A DNA stretch of 50,459 bases. Source: Verrucomicrobiota bacterium. GTDB lineage: Bacteria > Verrucomicrobiota > Verrucomicrobiia > Opitutales > Coraliomargaritaceae. The stretch lies in the NCBI GenBank assembly GCA_009937095.1, contig JAACDB010000050.1, positions 1 to 50,459 of the forward strand, read 5' to 3'. The notes beneath the pieces were generated by a model, which saw only the letters and a program-made list of their open reading frames with translations, had not been told where the DNA came from and did not search any database. The position numbers were made by a program, and so were the translations under genes. This document shows positions 1 to 8,861 of the stretch, piece after piece. Positions within the stretch are counted from its first letter, which is position 1. Each line of letters starts with the position of its first letter.

Positions 1-128
1 AGACGGGTTTCGCCCTTAGCCAAAGCGGCAAGGATTAGGGCACGATTGGTTATGCTTTTTGACCCCGGAAGACTCAAGCTGCCATTGAGGGGGTGCTTGA
101 AGGGAGTGATCGGTAATGGGTCAATCAT
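1..128 (-). CDS. aroA: 3-phosphoshikimate 1-carboxyvinyltransferase (EPSP synthase), N-terminal part
   Basis: The first 42 codons of a gene that runs off the left edge. It begins at an ATG at 128 and overlaps the end of tyrA by 8 bases (ATGATTGA holds the new start and the old stop). Near the N-terminus the translation reads [20 protein letters not shown], the phosphate-binding signature of EPSP synthase, which joins shikimate-3-phosphate and phosphoenolpyruvate in the chorismate pathway. The overlap with prephenate dehydrogenase implies translational coupling in an aromatic amino acid operon. Only the N-terminus is visible, so full length and glyphosate-class residues cannot be judged. Confidence 0.92.
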   Translation of the reverse strand, partial: MIDPLPITPFKHPLNGSLSLPGSKSITNRALILAALAKGETR

Positions 129-972
129 GGTTTAATTGATCACGAAAGACTTTCCCTTTTTCCAGTAAGTCCCGTATGGCTTTGGCATCGTTGCATTCTA
201 GGGCACTTTTGAAGTCTGCAAGACTTGCTTCAAACCCGGACATAGCCTTGAGCAGTGACGCTCTATTTTGCAGCAGGATTTGCTGCCATAGTTCCGGGTC
301 GCCGGCTGCCACACGGGTGGTGTCTCGTAAACCTGGACCGCTTAATTGGGGCCAAATCGGATCTTGCCTGCTGATTTCATGGCACAAGGCAGAAGCGAGT
401 AGGTGCGGTAAATGGCTTATGGATGCTACGGTCTGGTCGTGCGCCTCCGGGCTCATGGAGTATACCCGGGTTCCGATTGCCCTCCAAAAGGTCTGTGCGC
501 ACTTGAGTGCTTCGGGATCGGTCTTGTCGGTAGGAGTTATGATGCAAGCTGCGTCCTCGAAAAGATTGGTACGGGCGTGGAGGAGTCCGGTTTTTTCGGA
601 TCCCGCCATGGGGTGGGCACCGACAAAATTATAGGTCTTTAGGGCGAGTTCCTCGGCGGCCGCGCAGATAGCTTGTTTCGTGCTGCCGACATCCATGACT
701 AAGGTGCCTTTTTCCAGCACAGGTGCGATTCGCTCCAAAAGTGCAGGAATGGCATCAACTGGGGTGCAAATAATAACAAGGTCGCTACCCTTAACGGCTT
801 CCTTAGGGTCACCAAAAGCGGCATTACACCAATCTTCAGCAAGGCAGGCATCTTGGTTTTCCGGACGGCGTGACCCAACGACTAGACGGTCGCACAAGGC
901 ACCTTCCTTGCAACGCATTGCCAGTGAGGCTCCCAGAAGACCGGGTCCCAGGATGGTGATTTGTTTAAACAT
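121..972 (-). CDS. tyrA: Prephenate dehydrogenase (TyrA)
   Basis: 283 residues. It oxidises and decarboxylates prephenate to 4-hydroxyphenylpyruvate for tyrosine synthesis. The N-terminal NAD-binding fold is plain ([14 protein letters not shown] from about residue 4), followed by [10 protein letters not shown] and MDVGSTK. The prephenate-site motif [12 protein letters not shown] and the later [14 protein letters not shown] carry the conserved histidines. The reading frame stays open to 1023, but I chose the ATG at 972 because the Rossmann strand then begins right after MFKQ as is usual; the extra 17 residues look unconserved. No ACT or chorismate mutase domain is fused. It overlaps aroA downstream by 8 bases and is divergent from the gene at 1121. 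Confidence 0.93.
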   Translation of the reverse strand: MFKQITILGPGLLGASLAMRCKEGALCDRLVVGSRRPENQDACLAEDWCNAAFGDPKEAVKGSDLVIICTPVDAIPALLERIAPVLEKGTLVMDVGSTKQAICAAAEELALKTYNFVGAHPMAGSEKTGLLHARTNLFEDAACIITPTDKTDPEALKCAQTFWRAIGTRVYSMSPEAHDQTVASISHLPHLLASALCHEISRQDPIWPQLSGPGLRDTTRVAAGDPELWQQILLQNRASLLKAMSGFEASLADFKSALECNDAKAIRDLLEKGKVFRDQLNHD

Positions 973-1120
973 GCTACATTCTTGAAACTTTCTTTGGCTT
1001 TTGAAGTCGAGCGATAAATACAAATGAAATTCATAATCCCTTTATAATCTTGCTTTTGTCTTGCGGGAAAGAGGGGTCTTGTCTTGGCTCACGGGCTTAG
1101 TCTTAAAAGGATATACACAG

Positions 1121-2878
1121 ATGTTTAAACGAAAGAAAAAAACTCGATCCGGCTCAGATTTAGACAGTGGTCTCAGGCGTCGTCTGAGCTTTTGGCTCAT
1201 GATCTCAGCGCTCGGCCTTCTGGTCTTGTTTGGTTTCTGGACGCTTTCCAAGCTTGGACCTAAGAATATTGATTATGCAAATTACGAGACTTCTCAATAT
1301 GAGATAACAGACGCGATGCGTGCTTTGCAGGCTGCGAGTTTTGAAAGTGAGTTGAATTTTGAGGAGATTCTTTCGCTACGGCAGCCAAATGCCGAAGATG
1401 TGGCGACTTTAAAGCAATCCTTGGATTTGCAGGAACAGTACATCAAGGCTATACCCGGATATGATGTTGACGGGGAAATTCGCTTAAAAAGTTTGCGCGA
1501 ACGTTATGCCGAATACGCCAGTATTCCAATTATAGAAAAGAGTCGTAAGCTGGAGCAAGAGGCCGATAGCTTGACCCTGGAAACAGATTTTGTGACAGCG
1601 CATGAAAGCATGAAGGGAGCTTTCGAACTGCAGAAGCGCATTAATGAGAATTATCCGGAGAGTCCGTACGCGAACTACACTCGCGCAACGCTTTTGCAGC
1701 GCAAAGCCCGATACCTCATTGCGGAACCCATTTACCAAAAGAGCCTCGAACTTGAAGAGGAGGCTGACGGTTACATTAAGGAAAAGGATTGGGTGGGCGC
1801 CGAGCAATCCCTGAAAAAAGCAATCGATATACAGCTGGATATTAATCGTAGCTACCGTGGTACGAAACAGGGGAGTACTTTACGTATCGAGCTTTTGAAG
1901 AATAAATTACTGGGTATTCAGTCCGGGCAAAGTAATTTGGAAATAATAGCCTTGGGGAACAAAGCAGATGCTCTGAAGGCTCAGGGTGAAATGCTGGACT
2001 CCGCTCATTGTTATCAGGAGGCGGCGCGTCTGCAAACAGAACTGAACAAAGCTTACCCTGAAAGTCCGCATGCCTCCTCGGATCGGGTGAGTTACTTTTT
2101 GCGCAAAGCCCAGACGGCTCAGAGTTTTGAATTGGGAAGAGCCATTGAAAGCAATCATGCCCGGTTGCAAAAGATTTTAGCGGAACGCCGCACCTATGAT
2201 GCCGTCGAAATAATTGCCCAGCTCAATAAAGATATCCAATATATGCAGGACGCTTACCCTCGCAGTTCGCTCTTTGACGAGCAATTACAGCTCAAGACCA
2301 GTTATTTGGCTATTATTCAAAATGACTTGGGCTTTATTCAGGATCGGGTCTATGCAATGCTATTGCCCATCCCTGAGGTGGAGGAATGGCAAATGGCCAA
2401 GACCGAAGTGAGCCAGGTCTTGTATCAATTTATAATGGGCGAAAATCCCAGTAGGAATATTGGCGAAAGAAACCCGGTCGATTCCATCAGTTGGATGGAG
2501 GCTAAGGATTTTTGTAAACGATTGGGCTGGATTATTGGTAAGTCGATACGCTTGCCAACTGAACACGAGTTCCGACAGGCTCTTGGGCCCTTGCGTTATG
2601 TTGTTTTGGAAAAGCACGTCTGGAGCGTATCCGATGCACGTGAGATCGCAAAACCAATTGGGCAGAAAGAGCCCTTTGCCAGTGGATATTATGATCTGTT
2701 GGGCAATGTCAGCGAGTGGCTTGAGTCGGTTGACCATTTCGATGATGAGGACGCACGTCACATAGGTGGACATGCGGGTGACCGTATCGAGGTGATTTTC
2801 GGAGTGCCCGTACGGAACACATCAAGAGCTGAGCGCAATCGCATGACCGGTTTTCGTTTTGTCGTCAGTTCCAACTAG
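1121..2878 (+). CDS. Membrane-anchored helical-repeat protein with C-terminal SUMF1/FGE-like domain
   Basis: 585 residues from the ATG at 1121, which has AAAGGA 8 bases upstream; the frame is open from 1061 but earlier starts lack this site. A basic N-terminus is followed by one membrane helix (about 23-45). Three or four helical units of about 67 residues follow (about 144-210, 211-277, 278-345, and a weaker one to 400), each ending near a Y-P-x-S-type turn, as at 178, 311 and 379; they look TPR-like. The last about 160 residues match the formylglycine-generating-enzyme/SUMF1 fold (PVDSISWMEAKDFCKRLG, LPTEHEFRQALG, LGNVSEWLES, FRFVVSS). The copper-binding cysteine pair of true FGE is not visible, so a binding or structural role is likelier than sulfatase maturation. 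A TATAAT at 1043-1048 is a possible -10 element. Substrate unknown. Confidence 0.8.
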   Translation: MFKRKKKTRSGSDLDSGLRRRLSFWLMISALGLLVLFGFWTLSKLGPKNIDYANYETSQYEITDAMRALQAASFESELNFEEILSLRQPNAEDVATLKQSLDLQEQYIKAIPGYDVDGEIRLKSLRERYAEYASIPIIEKSRKLEQEADSLTLETDFVTAHESMKGAFELQKRINENYPESPYANYTRATLLQRKARYLIAEPIYQKSLELEEEADGYIKEKDWVGAEQSLKKAIDIQLDINRSYRGTKQGSTLRIELLKNKLLGIQSGQSNLEIIALGNKADALKAQGEMLDSAHCYQEAARLQTELNKAYPESPHASSDRVSYFLRKAQTAQSFELGRAIESNHARLQKILAERRTYDAVEIIAQLNKDIQYMQDAYPRSSLFDEQLQLKTSYLAIIQNDLGFIQDRVYAMLLPIPEVEEWQMAKTEVSQVLYQFIMGENPSRNIGERNPVDSISWMEAKDFCKRLGWIIGKSIRLPTEHEFRQALGPLRYVVLEKHVWSVSDAREIAKPIGQKEPFASGYYDLLGNVSEWLESVDHFDDEDARHIGGHAGDRIEVIFGVPVRNTSRAERNRMTGFRFVVSSN

Positions 2879-2890
2879 GCATTTCATCCT

Positions 2891-3025
2891 TTGGGCGAGA
2901 AAAAGAACAGTAATTTGGAGCTCGAAAAGCGGGCACTCATAAACCAGCGCATCATTTTATGTGTCATGTTGGTTGGGATGATCCTGCCATTTCTGCTGGG
3001 ATGGCTGCTAGGGGCTTTAAAATAA
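2891..3025 (+). CDS. Possible small single-helix membrane protein (TTG start)
   Basis: A 44-residue frame in the gap after the SUMF1-like gene, read in the same frame as that gene beyond its TAG stop. A TTG at 2891 would start MGEKKNSNLELEKRALINQ followed by a hydrophobic helix rich in I, L, M and G and ending GWLLGALK. The layout (charged head, one membrane span, stop) is typical of real small membrane proteins, but no good ribosome site is visible apart from TAGG about 11 bases upstream. It could also be made by read-through of the TAG at 2876-2878. No family recognised. Confidence 0.35.
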   Translation: MGEKKNSNLELEKRALINQRIILCVMLVGMILPFLLGWLLGALK

Positions 3026-3118
3026 GCCGGAATGCTGACTCATGTAAGGTTGTGGCGAAATAAGGTAAGCTTTGAAAATTGATTGCAGTTTATACAAGAG
3101 TGAACAAAATCAAGGAGC

Positions 3119-3322
3119 GTGAAATATAAATTAAATCATACAGAAGTAAAATCCAGAGGCGTTGCTGCGGTAGAGTTGTTAATCCTCTTTGTGGTAGTGT
3201 TGTTACTTGCGGTCATGACGGTTCCAATCTTCAAGAAGATGAACGAAGCCACAAATAAGGAAAAAGAAGCTGCCTCGGATTCGGCTTTGATTGAGGAAGT
3301 GGGAATACCAAATCCTGAATAG
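3119..3322 (+). CDS. Small pilin-like / TadE-like membrane protein
   Basis: 67 residues. After a short polar head comes RGVAAVELLILFVVVLLL, one hydrophobic helix opened by G-V-A-A-V-E. A glutamate five residues after the glycine is the pattern of prepilins and TadE-type pseudopilins (glycine before cleavage, Glu+5). A charged tail of about 30 residues follows. The only start in frame is the GTG at 3119, with AAGGAG at 3112-3117 just one base upstream, which is unusually close. No pilus genes flank it, and it converges on uvrC with a 5-base gap. Pilin-like is an inference from the motif; it may simply be a small membrane protein. Confidence 0.55.
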   Translation: MKYKLNHTEVKSRGVAAVELLILFVVVLLLAVMTVPIFKKMNEATNKEKEAASDSALIEEVGIPNPE

Positions 3323-3327
3323 ACGAG

Positions 3328-4800
3328 CTAGGCTTTTTTAAGAAACTCCACCAAGCGTGCCGCTGTAGCTGGCCCTATTCCGGGTACAGCACTGAAAGCG
3401 TTTGTATCGGCTTGGCGCATTTTCCCTATGGAACCAAAGTGCGCGAGCAGGGCTCCTCGCTTTGCTTCACCCAGTCCTTTAAAATCTTGGAGGATGGATT
3501 CGCGAAGACGTTGACTCCTTAGTTCGGCATTAAAACTGTTCGCGAAATGGTGCGCCTCATCACGTAAATGTTGCAGTAGGCGCAAGGCGGGGTCATGCGC
3601 CTCAAGGTTGATTGGGTCGCGCCCATCGCTGAAGAGAATCGTTTCTTTTTTCTTTGCAAGCCCGATGAGCGACGGTGGTTCCATTCCTTGATTCAGGAAA
3701 GCACGCAAAGCCGCACTCACCTGTCCCGCTCCTCCATCAACCACGATTAAATCAGGAAAAGGGAGGGCTTCATCCCGCAAACGACGGTAACGCCGGCCTA
3801 TCACTTCTTCCATTGCGCGAAAATCATCATTTCCAACAAAGGATTTTATTTTGTAGCGCCGGTATTGTTTTCGGTCGGGACGGCCTTTTTTAAAGGCGAC
3901 CATAGAGGCCACGCAGAAACTTCCTGAAATATGCGATATATCAAAGCACTCCATGTGGTCGGGGCGAGCGGGCAGGGCGAGTTTTTCCTTGAGCAAGCGA
4001 ACGGCTGCTTTCGGATCTGATTGCCCCAGGGCATTGCGCTCAAACTTACGGGTTTTTTGAGCGGTGCGCTTTAAGGCCTCAATGCGGTCACGATAGGCCG
4101 CCGCTTTTTCATAATGGCGCGTTTCTGCGGCGGCTTGCATTTGACCCTCAAGCTCCTTGAGCCATTGTCGCGCTTTACCCTCAAGAAATTCACAGGCGGC
4201 CTCCATTCGTTCACGGTATTCCGTTTCGGTAACTTCATTTGGATGCCCGTAAATTTCTGCCCGGGCATCATCGTAAACACGCCATCGACCCGCTCCCATA
4301 TTTGTGGGTTTGGCATCGCTTAGGAGGATGCCGAATTTACGCCGTAATTCGGAGAGGGTTTGCCGCAGATGACCGGAATGAGCAAAGGGGCCGAAGTGGC
4401 GGGAGTGCGAATCAATGCGATTTCGGGTTAGCCGAAAACGTGGCAGAGGTTCGCGAAGATCAATCCTTACCAAAAGACAACGTTTGTCGTCAGTGAAATC
4501 GGTATTGTAGCGCGGGCGGTATTTTTTAATTAACTGTCCTTCTAGAAGGAGGGCCTCAGCCTCTGATTTAACGCGGATAATGTCGAAGTCGTGAATCAAT
4601 TCCAACATGGCACGCACCTTCGGCTGAGCGATGACGAGCTTGCGGGAGGCTTGGAAATAAGTTGCTACCCTTTTTTTGAGGTCTTTGGCTTTGCCGACAT
4701 ACAGCGTCTGCCCCAGGCGATCCTTCATGAGATAAACACCCGGTTGGTGCGGCAAGCGGCGCACTTTTTCTTTCAGGTTAATGGGTTGCGGGTCTGGCAT
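3328..4800 (-). CDS. uvrC: Excinuclease ABC subunit C, short form
   Basis: 490 residues; makes both incisions in nucleotide excision repair after UvrAB loads damage. The N-terminal GIY-YIG nuclease is intact (PGVYLMKD, LYVGKAKDLKKRV, and the glutamate in ALLLEGQLIKKYRPRYN). A UVR helix hairpin that binds UvrB lies around 215-240 (ETRHYEKAAAYRDRIEALK). The RNase H-like nuclease keeps its acidic and histidine residues (CFDISHISG, DDFRAMEEVIGRRY, VVDGGAGQVSAAL, RDEAHHFA). A tandem helix-hairpin-helix closes the protein (FKGLGEAKRG, VPGIGPATAARL). It is over 100 residues shorter than the usual about 600: the stretch between the UVR hairpin and the RNase H core is nearly absent. Divergent from cinA. 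Confidence 0.93.
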   Translation of the reverse strand: MPDPQPINLKEKVRRLPHQPGVYLMKDRLGQTLYVGKAKDLKKRVATYFQASRKLVIAQPKVRAMLELIHDFDIIRVKSEAEALLLEGQLIKKYRPRYNTDFTDDKRCLLVRIDLREPLPRFRLTRNRIDSHSRHFGPFAHSGHLRQTLSELRRKFGILLSDAKPTNMGAGRWRVYDDARAEIYGHPNEVTETEYRERMEAACEFLEGKARQWLKELEGQMQAAAETRHYEKAAAYRDRIEALKRTAQKTRKFERNALGQSDPKAAVRLLKEKLALPARPDHMECFDISHISGSFCVASMVAFKKGRPDRKQYRRYKIKSFVGNDDFRAMEEVIGRRYRRLRDEALPFPDLIVVDGGAGQVSAALRAFLNQGMEPPSLIGLAKKKETILFSDGRDPINLEAHDPALRLLQHLRDEAHHFANSFNAELRSQRLRESILQDFKGLGEAKRGALLAHFGSIGKMRQADTNAFSAVPGIGPATAARLVEFLKKA

Positions 4801-4860
4801 TTATACCAAATTGATGTAAGTTATCATAATTAAGCAAACCTCATCCCTTTAATTCAAGTC

Positions 4861-6144
4861 ATGTCATCCTCCGCTACAGTCGAAATTATTAATTTTGGCG
4901 ATGAACTGCTCGTTGGAATACGTGCCAATGCCCATTTAGAATACCTCGGGGCAGAATTGGCGCGCTTTGGGCTGCCTGTGCAGCGTGCGCGTGTTATTTG
5001 TGATTCCCCGGATGAAATACGTGCTGCCTTTAGCGAAGCGATGACGCGCTCGGATTTGGTCATCATGACCGGTGGTTTGGGTCCGACCGCAGACGACCTC
5101 ACCCGCGAAACTATAGCGGAGGTCTTGGGTGCGGAATTGATACATGATGCCGACGTGGAAGCGGCTATTAAGGAATATTTCCGCGTCATTGACCGCCCCA
5201 TGGCGGCACACCACCGTCGGCAATGCTTTGTTTTGAAAGGAGGTGAAGTATTGCCAAATGAAAGAGGTACTGCGCCGGGGCTTTACTATCAAACCAAGGG
5301 TAAGACCTTGGTCTTGCTTCCCGGGCCCACTCAGGAATTGCGGCCTATGTTTGAGCGGGAGTTGGTGCCCCGCTTGCGCCGCGATGGTTTTTTGAGGGAC
5401 GCGGCTTCTTTTGTTCAAGTGCGTACTTCGGGATGTGGCGAATCCAGTATTGAGGCGTGCTTGCAAGACATCATTGCGGCAGAGCCGGATTTACAGGTCG
5501 CGTTTTGTGCGCACTACGGGATTGTGGATGTACGCCTAAGCAGCCGTGAAGGACATCTGGATGCGGCTGATTTGGAGCGTATTTCCAGAGCGGTCGCGGA
5601 GGAGTGCGGAGATCATTTCTTTTGTTTTGGGAAGGGCAGCCTTGCCGAGGTCGTGCACTATGAATTGCGTAAAATGGGACGCACCCTGGCGGTGGCGGAG
5701 TCCTGCACGGGCGGAATGTTGAGCGATGCTTTTACTAACATATCCGGGGCCTCGAAAACTTTTATTGGTGGCATTGTTTGTTACTCAAATGAAGTGAAGG
5801 TGAGTCAGGTGGATGTGCCTGAGTCGATTTTGATGCAGCATGGAGCGGTCAGTCCGGAATGTGCCATCGCGATGGCTGCCGGCGTGGCAGAGCAATTGGG
5901 TTCGCACTATGGCTTAAGCGTTACTGGCTTTGCGGGACCTGAAGGAGGCGATAAAAAGAACCCCGTTGGAACCATGCATCTAGGCTACCACTCCCCGGTG
6001 GGGGTTTGGTCAAAAACAGTGCGTTACACCGGCGGTCGCTTGGATGTGAAGGCGCGGGCGGTGCATGCCGCGCTCGACTGGATGCGTCGCAAACTGCTCA
6101 AGTATAAAGCCGAGGAGCAAGGTGCTTGCGGCGGGCTTAATTGA
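4861..6144 (+). CDS. cinA: CinA: NMN deamidase / ADP-ribose pyrophosphatase family protein
   Basis: 427 residues, the full two-domain form. Residues 1-about 175 are the MoCF (molybdopterin-binding-like) domain: EIINFGDELLVG, then VIMTGGLGPTADDLTRE, and LLPGPTQELRPMF. Residues about 260-420 are the PncC-type NMN amidohydrolase: VAESCTGGMLSDAFTNISG, GGIVCYSNEVK, GAVSPECAIAMA, SVTGFAGPEGG. The family recycles nicotinamide mononucleotide made by DNA ligase and cleans ADP-ribose; in some bacteria the gene is competence- or recombination-linked. The ATG at 4861 has no clear Shine-Dalgarno. It leads the cinA-holA-purB-pfp run. Confidence 0.92.
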   Translation: MSSSATVEIINFGDELLVGIRANAHLEYLGAELARFGLPVQRARVICDSPDEIRAAFSEAMTRSDLVIMTGGLGPTADDLTRETIAEVLGAELIHDADVEAAIKEYFRVIDRPMAAHHRRQCFVLKGGEVLPNERGTAPGLYYQTKGKTLVLLPGPTQELRPMFERELVPRLRRDGFLRDAASFVQVRTSGCGESSIEACLQDIIAAEPDLQVAFCAHYGIVDVRLSSREGHLDAADLERISRAVAEECGDHFFCFGKGSLAEVVHYELRKMGRTLAVAESCTGGMLSDAFTNISGASKTFIGGIVCYSNEVKVSQVDVPESILMQHGAVSPECAIAMAAGVAEQLGSHYGLSVTGFAGPEGGDKKNPVGTMHLGYHSPVGVWSKTVRYTGGRLDVKARAVHAALDWMRRKLLKYKAEEQGACGGLN

Positions 6145-6196
6145 GCGAAGCTTTCTCGTTGCGCTGTCCCCTACAGACAGCAAGATTCCAGCTACT

Positions 6197-7294
6197 ATGC
6201 CGGAAAAGCCGTTCACTTTCATCTGTGGAGATGATGATTACCTGGTCTCAGAGGAGGGTAAGGGATGGTTCAGTGAGCAAACCGCTTCCTTGATGGATGA
6301 TCTTTCCAAGGAAATTGTAGACGGGCGTGCCGGTAATATCGCAGAAGTTGAGGACGCCATACAGCGTTTTACCAGTGCGGTGCAAACCTTGTCACTTTTT
6401 GGAGAGCGCAAAGTCGTTTGGCTAAAGGATGTCAATTTCATGGCAGACAGCGTAACCGGGCGGGCTCAAGGCACGCTGGATTTACTGGAGCTGTTGAAAA
6501 CGGTACTTGAGGGCCTGGATGGAGCGACCGTGGCGGTTTTGATAACCGCATACCCCGTGGACAAACGCCGCAGTTTTTATAAATGGGTTCAGAAAAATTC
6601 GGAATTCAAAGCTCTGGGCGCAGGTAAGGATGCCGCACAGATGTGCGCGGGTCTGGTACGGGAGACCTGTGAGGCGGGCGGAGCAACAATCAGCGCCGAT
6701 GCCGTTGAGATGTTGGTCGCCAAGGTAAACGGCAATACCCGGCTTCTGGTAGAGGAATGTCGCAAACTCTGTACTTTTGTCAGTTCGGAGGGTGATAGTA
6801 TTTCGGAGCAGGTGGTAATGGAATTAGTACCGAATTTCGGGGAGGCCGATTTCTTTGAGGCGGCAGATGCATTTTTCTCTTTGGATTTGGAATGGACTTT
6901 GCATGCCCTGCGCCGACATTTCTTCACTAACAGTGATGCCCGGGGCTTACTGGGCAGTCTCCAGTCCCGCAACCGCTTGCTCATCCAGTTGCGTGTTTTA
7001 CACGATGCCGGTGCGATCCGTTTGGGCTCGCAGGGCTTGAATAAGCGAGACCTTGAAGCAGCCGCATCGACCTATGCCGCTCATTTTGGTGATGCCACCG
7101 CGAAAAGTAATCTCAATGTCTTTACGCAGCATCCCTTTTATTTAGGGCGCATGGCGGGAACCGTCCGCAAAGCCCCGCTTAAAAAATGGATCGATTTCCA
7201 GCTGGCCTTTGCCGAGGCCTTTGAGGCCATCATTCAGAGACCCAACGATCAAGAGGAAGTATGCCGCGAAATGGCGGTCAAGTGCCTGAGTTAA
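6197..7294 (+). CDS. holA: DNA polymerase III subunit delta
   Basis: 365 residues; the delta subunit opens the beta sliding clamp within the clamp loader. The N-terminus FTFICGDDDYLV is the usual delta opening, followed by an AAA-like first domain (RKVVWLKDVNFM, ALITAYPVDKRRSFYKW), the LVARVN-type segment LVAKVNGNTRLLVEECRKL, and the collar domain (DFFEAADAFFSLD, LLGSLQSRNRLLIQLRVL). The frame runs back to 6065 inside cinA, but the ATG at 6197 starts exactly at the conserved region and lies 52 bases after the cinA stop. Delta proteins diverge strongly, so the assignment rests on the overall pattern. Confidence 0.87.
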   Translation: MPEKPFTFICGDDDYLVSEEGKGWFSEQTASLMDDLSKEIVDGRAGNIAEVEDAIQRFTSAVQTLSLFGERKVVWLKDVNFMADSVTGRAQGTLDLLELLKTVLEGLDGATVAVLITAYPVDKRRSFYKWVQKNSEFKALGAGKDAAQMCAGLVRETCEAGGATISADAVEMLVAKVNGNTRLLVEECRKLCTFVSSEGDSISEQVVMELVPNFGEADFFEAADAFFSLDLEWTLHALRRHFFTNSDARGLLGSLQSRNRLLIQLRVLHDAGAIRLGSQGLNKRDLEAAASTYAAHFGDATAKSNLNVFTQHPFYLGRMAGTVRKAPLKKWIDFQLAFAEAFEAIIQRPNDQEEVCREMAVKCLS

Positions 7295-7325
7295 TTGCGG
7301 ATGTCGGCACAGATCAGGTTTTTTT
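7285..7325 (+). terminator. Weak possible terminator after holA
   Basis: CCTGA at 7285-7289 pairs with TCAGG at 7314-7318 and a run of seven T follows. The stem is only 5 bp with a 24-base loop and starts inside the last codons of holA, so this is a weak candidate. Confidence 0.25.
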
Positions 7326-7376
7326 GTAGCATGTTGCCCGAAAAGCATGCAATTTGTCGTTTCACAAATATATAGC

Positions 7377-8801
7377 ATGGATACAACGCCCAACGTTCTC
7401 GCCTCTCGTTACGCTTCGCCCCCAATGTGTGCGATTTGGAGCGCGGAAGGTCGTATTCTTCTAGAGCGGGACTATTGGATTGCAGTCTTGCGCGCCCAGC
7501 GGGATCTCGGTCTCGATATTCCAGAGGCAGCGATTGAGGCCTATGAAGCGGCTAAGGAAAACCTCAACCTTGCTTCAATTCAGGAGCGGGAGGCGGTTAC
7601 ACGGCATGACGTAAAGGCACGCATTGAGGAATTTTGTGCTCTGGCTGGTTATGAGCATATCCATAAGGGGCTGACTAGTCGCGACTTAACTGAAAACGTA
7701 GAACAATTACAGATCCTGCGGGGCCTGGAGTTGATTCGCACCAAGACCATGGCGGTGCTCCTTAAGCTTACGGAGCGTGCCGAGACTTGGAAGGATTTGG
7801 TTATCACCGCCCGCACGCACAATGTTCCCGCACAGCCAACTACTTTTGGCAAACGGCTGGCCATGTTTGGTGAGGATTTACTCTGTGCCGCCCGTGAGTT
7901 GGAACGCCTGATCGAGCATTATCCCGTGCGGGGACTGAAGGGGCCCGTGGGAACACAAATGGATCTCTTGACCCTCTTTGAAGGGGATGCCGAAAAAGTA
8001 GGGGCGCTTGAGCAACGTATTCTAGACCATTTGGGGGTAGGGGCAGTCCTGAATACGGTCGGGCAGGTTTACCCTCGCGGGCTTGATTTTGAAGTCGTCT
8101 CTATTTTCGTGCGACTCGCCTCCGGTCCATCCGGTTTTGCTAAAACCCTGCGAATCATGGCAGGTCATGAATTGGCGAGTGAGGGCTTTGCCAAGGGCCA
8201 AGTCGGTTCCTCAGCGATGCCCCACAAGATGAACAGCCGCAGTTGTGAACGGCTCAACGGTTTTGCGGCAATTCTCAAGGGACACCTCACTATGGCGGCT
8301 GAGTTAAGCGGTGATCAATGGAATGAGGGCGATGTTTCCTGCTCGGTGGTGCGGCGCGTTTTCCTACCGGATAGTTTTTATGCGATTGATGGATTACTGG
8401 AGACCCTCTTGACGATTCTCGACCAAATGGAGGTTTATCCAGCAGTCATTGAACAAGAGAACAAGCGTTACGGCCCCTTCCTGGCGAGCACTACTCTTTT
8501 GATGGAGGCCGTAAAGGCGGGAGCCGGGCGAGAAGCGGCTCACGAAGCCATCAAGACCCATGCGGTTCAAGTAGTACGTGATCTGCGTTCCGGTGAGATT
8601 TTACATAATGACCTTGTCGAGCGCCTGGCGGAAGATGGACGTCTTGGATTGAGCGCGGATGCGATCAAAAAGATCGTGGAGGAGGCTCAAAGCTTGACCG
8701 GGCAGGCCAATTCACAAGTCCTTGCATTTGCGAAAGCGGTCCGTGAGGTAGCCGCACCCTATCCTGAAGCCGCCAATTATAAACCCGGCTCTATCCTTTA
8801 A
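7377..8801 (+). CDS. purB: Adenylosuccinate lyase
   Basis: 474 residues from the ATG at 7377; the frame opens at 7347 but SxxYASPxM-type N-termini of the family begin just after the second Met. It removes fumarate from SAICAR and from adenylosuccinate in purine synthesis. Family marks are REAVTRHDVKARIEEF, HKGLTSRDLTENVEQ (catalytic histidine region), TARTHNVPAQPTTFGKRL and the fumarase/aspartase signature GSSAMPHKMNSRSCERLNGF. Then VRRVFLPDSFYAIDGLLET and LREGEILHNDL-like DLRSGEILHNDL complete the fold. A 60-base gap leads to pfp. Length and motif spacing fit the long, about 475-residue PurB clade. Confidence 0.95.
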   Translation: MDTTPNVLASRYASPPMCAIWSAEGRILLERDYWIAVLRAQRDLGLDIPEAAIEAYEAAKENLNLASIQEREAVTRHDVKARIEEFCALAGYEHIHKGLTSRDLTENVEQLQILRGLELIRTKTMAVLLKLTERAETWKDLVITARTHNVPAQPTTFGKRLAMFGEDLLCAARELERLIEHYPVRGLKGPVGTQMDLLTLFEGDAEKVGALEQRILDHLGVGAVLNTVGQVYPRGLDFEVVSIFVRLASGPSGFAKTLRIMAGHELASEGFAKGQVGSSAMPHKMNSRSCERLNGFAAILKGHLTMAAELSGDQWNEGDVSCSVVRRVFLPDSFYAIDGLLETLLTILDQMEVYPAVIEQENKRYGPFLASTTLLMEAVKAGAGREAAHEAIKTHAVQVVRDLRSGEILHNDLVERLAEDGRLGLSADAIKKIVEEAQSLTGQANSQVLAFAKAVREVAAPYPEAANYKPGSIL

Positions 8802-8861
8802 AGATTGCATCTACAAACTGTCATCGACACAAAAACCAACTTTACAACAACCCAATCCATC

